64,000 bases of DNA from JAJPHF01 sp035293805 (GTDB lineage Bacteria; Chloroflexota; UBA6077; JAJPHF01): positions 1 to 64,000 of the forward strand of contig DATGMD010000092.1 in NCBI GenBank assembly GCA_035293805.1, in the 5' to 3' direction. Shown here in pieces: positions 58,308 through 64,000 of this stretch. Position 1 is the stretch's first letter. Each line of letters begins with the position of its first letter. The notes under the pieces were generated by a model that was not told the origin of the DNA, searched no databases, and saw only the letters and a program-made list of their open reading frames with translations. Position numbers and translations under genes: made by a program.

Positions 58308-59483
58308 TCACGGCCGGTACGGGCCGAGGACGCTGAGGGCGTAGTCCGCGAAGCTGTTGTCCACGACGCGGTCCACGTCGATCGGCTGCTGCACCTGGCC
58401 CTGCGACACGTACCAGTCCTGCTGGGCGCGGATGTCGGCGCTGTTGATGTGGCCGTCGGGATTGAAGTAGGGCAGGCCCATACGGTCGTAGAGCGCGGGC
58501 TCCTTGACGGGCAGGTGCTTGATGAGCTGCGCTACGGCGGTCGCGCGGTCGCCCTGGTTGTCAAAGAACGTCCGTAGGTAGTCGCGCACGCCGCGCAGGT
58601 AGGCCACCGCGAAGTTGTTGCTCACTGGGCGGTTCTGGGCGAGCCCCGAGGCGTAGAACACGTCGGTGATCTCGCGGCCGGGCGCTAGCTTCTCGGCGTT
58701 GACGAGCACGTCGAGCGTGCCTTGCTGCCGCCCGAGGGTGATGAACGGCTCGAGGAAGAACGAGCCGGCGATCGAGCCGTTCTGCAGCCCGGCCAGCGTG
58801 TCCGGCATGGCGAGCTGCTGCTGGTCCACGTCCGCGAGGGTGAGGCCGTCCTGGGCCAGCGCCAGGCCGACGAGGAGCTGCGCCAGCGAGCCCTCGGCCA
58901 GGACGTTCACGGGCATCCCCTTCAGGTCGGCGACGTGCGTGACCCGGCCGGCGTCCACGAGCTGCTTGGAGGCGACGATGGCGTAGTACGGCCGCTCGTC
59001 GCTGCTGCCCTGCGCGATGCCCTGGTTGGCGACCATCTTGATGTCGATGCCGCGGCCGATGGCGTTGAAGAAGCCGGCGCTGCTGGCACCGTCGAACGCC
59101 GCGTCGAGCTGGTTCGTGCTGAGCAGCGGGATCATGTTCACGATGGACTGGAACTGCTGCACGTCGAGGTTGATGCCAACCTCCTGGAAGTAGCCGCGCT
59201 CCAGCGCCAGGATCATCGGCGAGTCGGTGAGCGCGAAGATCGAGCCCGCTTTCAGCGAGGCGGCGACCGGGGTGACCGCCGCCGGCGGCGCCCCGGCGGC
59301 TGGGCCGGCCGCGGCCGGGCTACTTGCCGCGGACGTCGGGGCGGCGCTCGCCGCCGTCGGCTTCGACACGGCGGTGGGCGCTGCCGGTGCAGAGGCGGGG
59401 CTGCCGCAGGCGACGATTAGCATAGCTGCGCCGAGAGCCGAAAGTAGCGAGCCTGACCGAGCAAGCTCGGCGAGTCTTTTCAT
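58308..59483 (-). CDS. NMT1-like substrate-binding lipoprotein (orphan, copy 4)
   Basis: This 391-residue lipoprotein has lipobox IVAC with Cys26. A Ala/Pro/Ser/Thr linker of about 60 residues follows, then the NMT1 domain (ILALERGYFQEVGINLDV, LLSTNQLDAAFDGA, DLKGMPVNVLAEGS, FAVAYLRGVRDYLRTFF). It ends VVDNSFADYALSVLGPYRP, very like copy 3 at 48981. The ATG at 59483 is preferred, though its ribosome site is weak. It is the first gene of the lipoprotein, AtzG-like, amidase operon (12-base gap). The ligand is probably the amide or its product; no ABC permease or ATPase is present. Confidence 0.9.
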   Translation of the reverse strand: MKRLAELARSGSLLSALGAAMLIVACGSPASAPAAPTAVSKPTAASAAPTSAASSPAAAGPAAGAPPAAVTPVAASLKAGSIFALTDSPMILALERGYFQEVGINLDVQQFQSIVNMIPLLSTNQLDAAFDGASSAGFFNAIGRGIDIKMVANQGIAQGSSDERPYYAIVASKQLVDAGRVTHVADLKGMPVNVLAEGSLAQLLVGLALAQDGLTLADVDQQQLAMPDTLAGLQNGSIAGSFFLEPFITLGRQQGTLDVLVNAEKLAPGREITDVFYASGLAQNRPVSNNFAVAYLRGVRDYLRTFFDNQGDRATAVAQLIKHLPVKEPALYDRMGLPYFNPDGHINSADIRAQQDWYVSQGQVQQPIDVDRVVDNSFADYALSVLGPYRP

Positions 59484-59523
59484 CTTGCGACCCCATATCA
59501 TGGTGCTGGCACAGCTAACAATC

Positions 59524-60189
59524 TTACCCTCCACGAGCGTCCGACCCGGGTAGCTCAATTGGGCGTGATTGATCCAGCTTCAGGCACATCCGCTGGTCCA
59601 GCACTACGCTGGTGACGTGACCCCGAAGCCGGGCCGGATCAGATAGCAACTCGCAGACCGCTCGGACCTGCTCATTCCACTCGCGGTGCCAGCCTGTAGT
59701 AGGCGAAGCTATCATCGCTCTCGCCATGTACGTCTCGGCCCCGGCCGTATCGCCTATGAGTGCCAGAGCCACAGCGACGTGGTAAGCGTTGCGAGTGTCG
59801 AGCGTACCTCCGGTGGCCAACACACGCGGTAGCGACGCAACGTCGCTCACCAGACTGCGGTACGCATATACCTTTTCGGCAGCCAGTGCCGCCAGACGAT
59901 TCGCCGCCTGGTCGAATTCCTCGGGCGTCTCAAAGGGCATGAATCCGGCCTCGGCTACTCGGTTGCCGAACTCGAAGGAGAAGGTTGGGGACCGATGCCA
60001 GAGCCATTGGACGCCCACGTTCAGGTAGCTCCCGCGACTCCAGGATGACGGCTGGAACTCCACGTTGATCAGCCACCAGCCCTGATCGTCGATCCAGAGC
60101 CGGCTTCTGCCCCGTTGTACGAGCCCCATCGGACGCAGCGTCGCTCGTGCAGCGCGCGTCAAGATCAGGTCGTGTGAGTGTCGCGGCAT
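59524..60189 (-). CDS. Conserved hypothetical protein (DUF4304-like)
   Basis: This 221-residue soluble protein has an N-terminal half of beta-rich character (LVQRGRSRLWIDDQGWWLINVEFQPSSW, YLNVGVQWLWH). It vaguely recalls DUF4304-type immunity or hypothetical proteins. The C-terminal half is helical with a TPR-like segment (HVAVALALIGDTAGAETYMARAMI). The ATG at 60189 follows GGAGG. The longer frame that continues to 61698 is an antisense of the neighbouring gene. Codon usage is less GC-biased than its neighbours, hinting at horizontal acquisition. Function is unknown; a polymorphic-toxin immunity role is one speculation. Confidence 0.65.
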   Translation of the reverse strand: MPRHSHDLILTRAARATLRPMGLVQRGRSRLWIDDQGWWLINVEFQPSSWSRGSYLNVGVQWLWHRSPTFSFEFGNRVAEAGFMPFETPEEFDQAANRLAALAAEKVYAYRSLVSDVASLPRVLATGGTLDTRNAYHVAVALALIGDTAGAETYMARAMIASPTTGWHREWNEQVRAVCELLSDPARLRGHVTSVVLDQRMCLKLDQSRPIELPGSDARGG

Positions 60190-60218
60190 ATGGTTACCGG
60201 GACCTCCGTGGCGTCTCC

Positions 60219-61904
60219 TCAGCGCTGAATGGGCAGCAGGAGGTGGCTGGGGCGGGCGGCGTCGTGGTAGATGGTGTCGGTGCCCATCTTCACGCCGTAG
60301 TCGTGGCCGAACGGCGCGTCGAGCACCGGCGAGTCGCCGGCCGCTAGCTCCAGGCGGATGCGGTGCCCCCGCTTGAACGCCCACGAGGTCGGCCAGGCCT
60401 CGATCTCGAACTCGTATACCTGGCCGGGCACCAGCGGCTCCTGGCGGTCGTGCGGGTGGTAAGGCTGGTATGGCGTGCCGCGCGCCGGGTCGACGGCGCG
60501 GTGCGAGGCGCGCAGCCAGCCGCGGGTCACGCCCGCCGGCGGCGAGCCGCGCTCGCCCGCGGGCGCCTGGTCGGCCAGCTTCACGTAGAAGTCGGTATCG
60601 GTCTGGTCCGACGACGCCCACAGCTTCAGCACGATCGGCCCCAGGACGTTCACGTCGCGCTTGAGCGGCGGCGTGCTGAAGGTGGCGATCTTCGCCAGGC
60701 CGTCCAGCGTGCCGTCCGGCCGCACGATCGCCGTACCCGGCCCCGGCCAGCCGCCCCACTCCAGGTGCGGGTAGCTGTAGGCCGTCGGCGGGGCGTCCGC
60801 GGGCGGCGCCTCCCACGCCAGGCAGCCGTCGTTCAGCGAGTCCACGGCGCCCGCCTGGCCGGGCGCCAGGTAGAGCGGCGTGTAGGTCACGTCGCGCGGC
60901 GGCCAGGTGTCGAGCGTGCGCCACTCGCCGCTTGGCCGCGCCAGGTACTTGACCGGCGGCTCGTCCATGATCCCCGTGTCGACGCCCTTCAGCCAGTAGT
61001 CGTACCAGCGCTGCAGCTCCAGGTGCATCTCCTTCGAGGCGTAGAGCGCCTGGGGGCCGGGCAGGCCGCTCTGGAAGTAGATGGCCAGCTTCTTCGGGCC
61101 GCGCGCCCGCTCGAAGCCGAGCAGGTTGCCGCGGATGTGCAGCCCGACCATCTGCCAGTTGCCGATGCTGTAGACGGGCACGCGGATCTGGTCGAGCTTC
61201 GGCGCCGCCGCGCGCTCCTCCCAGAAGGCGTCGTACAGCGGGTGACGTAGGAACTCGCCGACCATGTCCCAGGCCATCATATTGTCGGGGTGAGGGCCGG
61301 GGGCATCCACCAGCGTACGCGCCCGCACCTTGCAGCTCCAGTGGCCGATGAAGTCGGCCGAGAAGAGGCCGCCGTGATAGACGAAATCGCGGTACAGGTC
61401 GGCGTTGGCGTCGAAGGGGGCGATGCAGGCGAGGTGGGGCGGGTTCTGCGCGGCGGCGTGCCACTGCGACATGGCGTAGTACGACTCGCCGATCATGCCC
61501 ACCTTGCCCGTACACCACGGCTGCTGGGCGATCCACTCGATCGTGTCGTACAGGTCGTGCTGCTCGGCCGTGTCGAAGCAGCGCCACACGCCCTCGACCG
61601 ACTCGCCCGTGCCGCGCACGTCGGCGTGGACGTAGGCGTAGCCGCGGCGCACCCACCAGGCGATGTCGCCCGACTCGCGCGTGCGGAAGGCCGGCCACGG
61701 CGGGCGCGCGACGAGATTCTTGCGGTACGGCATGACGCCGTAGAGCGCCGGGTAGGTGCCCGCGGCGGCCGGGCGGTACACGTCGGCCGCCAGGCGCATC
61801 CCATCGCGCGCCGGCACCGTCACGTGCTCGACGATTATGTCGTCACCCAGGCGCAGGAAGTAGCTCGGCTCGTCGAGGTCGGTGGGCGCGGCACGATTGC
61901 TCAT
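60219..61904 (-). CDS. CocE/NonD-family alpha/beta hydrolase (copy 2)
   Basis: This 561-residue CocE/X-Pro-peptidase-like hydrolase has an N-terminal region with LRLGDDIIVEHVTVPARDG, the elbow GMIGESYYAMSQ, WYDYWLKGVDTGIMDEPP, and a C-terminal jelly-roll domain with GWLRASHRAVDPARGTPYQPYHPHDR. It shares several identical stretches with copy 1 at 47102. The start at 61904 follows TGGAG at seven bases. There is no signal peptide. It follows a binding lipoprotein gene (62055) after 150 bases of C-rich repeats, again pairing a hydrolase with an orphan binding protein. The ester or amide substrate is unknown. Confidence 0.9.
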   Translation of the reverse strand: MSNRAAPTDLDEPSYFLRLGDDIIVEHVTVPARDGMRLAADVYRPAAAGTYPALYGVMPYRKNLVARPPWPAFRTRESGDIAWWVRRGYAYVHADVRGTGESVEGVWRCFDTAEQHDLYDTIEWIAQQPWCTGKVGMIGESYYAMSQWHAAAQNPPHLACIAPFDANADLYRDFVYHGGLFSADFIGHWSCKVRARTLVDAPGPHPDNMMAWDMVGEFLRHPLYDAFWEERAAAPKLDQIRVPVYSIGNWQMVGLHIRGNLLGFERARGPKKLAIYFQSGLPGPQALYASKEMHLELQRWYDYWLKGVDTGIMDEPPVKYLARPSGEWRTLDTWPPRDVTYTPLYLAPGQAGAVDSLNDGCLAWEAPPADAPPTAYSYPHLEWGGWPGPGTAIVRPDGTLDGLAKIATFSTPPLKRDVNVLGPIVLKLWASSDQTDTDFYVKLADQAPAGERGSPPAGVTRGWLRASHRAVDPARGTPYQPYHPHDRQEPLVPGQVYEFEIEAWPTSWAFKRGHRIRLELAAGDSPVLDAPFGHDYGVKMGTDTIYHDAARPSHLLLPIQR

Positions 61905-61940
61905 CGGGCGACTCCATCTATCCACAAGGCTGCGGCGGGG

Positions 61941-62050
61941 TCCCTCACCCCCCTGCCCCCTCTCCCCCATAAGGGGAAAGGGGGAGGACGCCGGCTCCCC
62001 CTAAGAGCCCCCCGTCCCCCTAGGGGGGAAGGGAGGTTGGGGGGAAGGGG
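61941..62050. repeat. C-rich dispersed repeat (type 1) with a second hairpin
   Basis: CCCTCACCCCCCTGCCCC, then CTCTCCCCCATAAGGGGAAA and GGGGAGGACGCCGG, repeats the element at 55445 almost exactly. A second C-rich/G-rich hairpin follows (CCCCCTAGGGGGGAAGGG). Confidence 0.6.
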
Positions 62051-62054
62051 TCAG

Positions 62055-63128
62055 TCACCGTCGCGCGTCTAGGGCGCGCAGCGCCTCCTCGGCCAGGCTG
62101 GTGTCGAGGATGCTCTCGACCTGGAAGTCGGCCGGCAGGGTGCCGTCGGCCTTCTCGTCGGCGACGTAGCGCCCCAGCCCCGGCACGTCGATGCGGCCGT
62201 CCGGCACGAAGGCCGGCAGCGCGAAGTCGTACGACTCCTCGGCCTCGGCCTGGGAGATCTCCAGCCAGTCGCGGGCGAGCGCGACCGTCGCCGCGCGGTT
62301 GTCCTTCATGTAGCGAATCGCTTCCGTCTCGGACTCGACCACGCGGCGCACCTGGTCGCGCTGCTGCGCCAGGCGGTCGGCCGTCACGGCCAGGCCGTTC
62401 TGCGGCTCGTGCATCACCTCGGGCGCCTTGATGAGCAGGCGCATGCCCAGATCGCGCGCCCGCCCGTACCACGGCGCCGACAGCGCGGCGCCCTGCACGC
62501 GGCCGCTGAGCAGCGCGTCGAGCAGCACGGTCACCTGGCCGCCGGCCGGCAGGATCGTCACGTCGGTGTCGGCGTCCATGCCCTGCTGCGCGAACAGCGC
62601 GCGCGTCACCTTGTCCACGGCGCCGCCGCGGGTGGTGATGCCGACGGCCTTGCCGCGCAGGTCGGCCAGGCTCTGGATCTCCGGCCGCACCATGTAGGCG
62701 AACAGCGGCGCGTCCACGACCGTGGAGACGATGCGCAGGGGGGCGCCCTGGGCCGCCGAGTGGATGGTGGCGGGGTACGAGTTGGTGTAATCGACCTCGC
62801 CCGAGAGCTGCGCGGCGGCCATCACGCCCGCGCCCATCAAGACCTGCTCCATGTCCAGGCCATGCTGGCGATAGATACCCTGGTCTTGGGCGATCTTCTG
62901 CGCCAGGAAGACGATCGAGGTGGCCGAGTAGGCGTAGCGCAGTGCCACGGGCTCGGGCGCGGCGGTGGGCGCCTGGGCCGCAGTGGCCGGGCTGCCAGTG
63001 CCGCTCGGGCTCGTAGCGGCGGCGCTGGTGGCGCTCGCAGCCGGTTTAGCCGTGGGGCTGGCGGGTGGCTGGCACGCCAGGGCCGCGAAGAGGAGCGCGA
63101 GGATGCCGAGACGGGGCGCGTGCCACAT
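62055..63128 (-). CDS. NMT1-like substrate-binding lipoprotein (orphan, copy 5)
   Basis: This 357-residue lipoprotein has lipobox ALAC with Cys19, a Ser/Ala/Pro/Thr linker, and an NMT1/SsuA-like domain (FLAQKIAQDQGIYRQHGLDMEQ, AAAQLSGEVDYTNSY, DLRGKAVGITTRGGAVDKVTR, RYMKDNRAATVALARDWLEIS). It is the most diverged of the six and lacks the LGPYxP ending of copies 3 and 4. The ATG 63128 with AGAGG nine bases upstream is preferred over GTG 63134. It is divergent from copy 6 and upstream of the CocE hydrolase. Confidence 0.9.
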   Translation of the reverse strand: MWHAPRLGILALLFAALACQPPASPTAKPAASATSAAATSPSGTGSPATAAQAPTAAPEPVALRYAYSATSIVFLAQKIAQDQGIYRQHGLDMEQVLMGAGVMAAAQLSGEVDYTNSYPATIHSAAQGAPLRIVSTVVDAPLFAYMVRPEIQSLADLRGKAVGITTRGGAVDKVTRALFAQQGMDADTDVTILPAGGQVTVLLDALLSGRVQGAALSAPWYGRARDLGMRLLIKAPEVMHEPQNGLAVTADRLAQQRDQVRRVVESETEAIRYMKDNRAATVALARDWLEISQAEAEESYDFALPAFVPDGRIDVPGLGRYVADEKADGTLPADFQVESILDTSLAEEALRALDARR

Positions 63129-63342
63129 GCTCACTCACCTCTGCTGGTTGCCGGGGGACGCCCGCGGGCCGGTGGGGTTGGCAGCAGCATAGCGAGTCTG
63201 CCCGAATTTATCCAACTCCTCGCGTCCCCTATACTAAAGACTACCCGACTCACGGCCGGCCGGCTGCTGGCGTTACCAGGGTCCGGGTGTCTGCTCCACA
63301 AGTGATCGGCGAGGGGCGCCGCGCGGCGCCCGGGGAGGATCC
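63129..63342. other. Divergent region between two binding lipoproteins
   Basis: These 214 bases between oppositely oriented lipoprotein genes should hold both promoters. No strong operator is seen. GGGAGG at 63334-63339 serves the plus-strand gene. Confidence 0.4.
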
Positions 63343-64000
63343 ATGCGGCGGAGAGTCTCTGTCTGGCTCGTGGCGGCGCAGCTTCTGGTCGCCACGGCGT
63401 GCGCGGGCCCGGCCGCCGCGCCGACGCCCAGCGCCGCGTCGACGCCGGCCGCGCCGGCGCCCGCGGCCCAAGCGCCCGCGGCACAGGCGCCCGCCTCCAC
63501 GTCGGCCGCGCCCACGACCCCGCCGCAACGGCAGTCGATCCGCTACGGCTACGTGCCCATCGTCGCGTCGGCGGCGATGTACCTCGCCCAGGAGCGCGGC
63601 TACTTCACCGAGCAGGGCATCGACCTGGACATGCAATCGTTCGACTCGGGGGCGCTCATGCCCCCGGCGCTCTCGGCCGGCCAGCTCGAGGCCGGCCACG
63701 GCACGCCGGGCCCCGCGCTGTTCAACGCGCTGGCGCGCGCCGTCGACATCAAGACGGTAGCGTCGATTAGCTACAACGGCACCCAGCTGATGGTCCGCAA
63801 GGACCTGGCCGACCAGATCCACGCGGTCCCGGACCTGAAGGGCAAACGCATCAGCTTCATGGTCGAGGGCTCGCCCATCGACCTCACGATGCGGCGCGTG
63901 CTCTATCAGAACGGCATGACGCTCCAGGACGTGGACGTGCAGCGGCTCAGCATGCCCGACAGCGCGGCGGCGCTGGCGAACGGCGGGCTCGACGCCGCGG
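63343..64000 (+). CDS. NMT1-like substrate-binding lipoprotein (orphan, copy 6), cut by the window end
   Basis: The visible 219 residues start with a lipoprotein signal ending in ATAC with Cys20. An Ala/Pro linker follows with repeated APAAQAPAAQAPAS, then an NMT1 domain: YLAQERGYFTEQGIDLDM, LMPPALSAGQLEAGHGTP, FNALARAVDIKTVAS, DLKGKRISFMVEGSPIDLTMRRVL. It resembles copy 2 (28992) in the DLKG/VEGSPID stretch and in GYFTEQGI. The ATG is preceded by GGGAGG. The gene runs off the window, so its 3' neighbours, where a permease or hydrolase might lie, cannot be seen. Confidence 0.88.
   Translation, partial: MRRRVSVWLVAAQLLVATACAGPAAAPTPSAASTPAAPAPAAQAPAAQAPASTSAAPTTPPQRQSIRYGYVPIVASAAMYLAQERGYFTEQGIDLDMQSFDSGALMPPALSAGQLEAGHGTPGPALFNALARAVDIKTVASISYNGTQLMVRKDLADQIHAVPDLKGKRISFMVEGSPIDLTMRRVLYQNGMTLQDVDVQRLSMPDSAAALANGGLDAA

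Noticed and set aside
60190..61698. Upstream extension of the hypothetical protein at 59524 to 724 residues
   Set aside because: The added part is antisense to the CocE hydrolase and has Arg/Gly shadow composition; the ATG at 60189 has its own ribosome site.
1..64000. tRNA, rRNA, riboswitch or prophage genes
   Set aside because: I read the intergenic regions for cloverleaf ends, conserved rRNA stretches, phage structural genes and integrases, and found none. A covariance-model search would settle this.

Overview
The window is uniformly GC-rich and gene-dense. It has no rRNA, tRNA, phage or insertion-sequence genes. The gene mix suggests a free-living soil or sediment bacterium, most likely an uncultured member of the Chloroflexota or a neighbouring Terrabacteria lineage. 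That mix is NMT1-type substrate-binding lipoproteins, CocE/NonD hydrolases, amidohydrolase-2 enzymes, flavin monooxygenase-like LLM proteins, a GT39 mannosyltransferase, UbiD, acyl-CoA dehydrogenases and very long HlyD-type adaptors. The taxonomic assignment is inference from gene content only.

Layout. 0.3-3.5 kb: an RND permease. 3.6-5.1 kb: a small membrane protein and an LLM oxidoreductase on the minus strand. 5.4-11.7 kb: a plus-strand run of amidohydrolase, GlcG-like protein, substrate-binding lipoprotein, LigA-like and LigB-like ring-cleavage subunits, RidA and a gamma-glutamyltransferase-family enzyme. This looks like a catabolic unit for an aromatic, possibly amino-aromatic, compound. 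12.1-22.2 kb: a MarR regulator followed by a giant adaptor, a second RND permease, a second giant adaptor and a SANT-like small protein. 22.3-26.7 kb: a secreted S53 peptidase and a GT39 membrane glycosyltransferase. 26.9-31.4 kb: tandem PEP-mutase/isocitrate-lyase-family enzymes, a lipoprotein and an amidohydrolase. 31.4-31.9 kb: a RelBE-like toxin-antitoxin pair. 31.9-37.7 kb: a minus-strand cluster of NDP-forming acyl-CoA synthetase, hydroxycinnamoyl-CoA hydratase-lyase and two acyl-CoA dehydrogenases. This matches the FerA/FerB logic of ferulate and p-coumarate degradation.

37.8-43.6 kb: a DUF4232 secreted protein, an LLM enzyme, a Uma2 protein, a UbiD decarboxylase and a NarL-type two-component system. 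43.8-47.1 kb: a membrane-anchored double DJ-1/PfpI protein divergent from the kinase, a CPBP protease, a cupin and an antitoxin-like protein. 47.1-54.0 kb: a CocE hydrolase, a lipoprotein, a DUF2807 lipoprotein, an alpha/beta hydrolase and an amidohydrolase. 54.1-54.6 kb: a BrnT/BrnA-like pair. 54.7-64.0 kb: an SDR enzyme, a methyltransferase, a substrate-binding lipoprotein/AtzG-like/amidase operon, a hypothetical, a second CocE hydrolase and two more lipoproteins, the last cut by the window end.

How the parts fit. The common theme is uptake or sensing of small organic compounds (six substrate-binding lipoproteins, none with a permease or ATPase in the window). This is combined with hydrolysis, decarboxylation, CoA-dependent side-chain shortening and ring cleavage of them, and with efflux by twin RND pumps. 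Intergenic regions carry many strong perfect palindromes and C-rich dispersed repeats.
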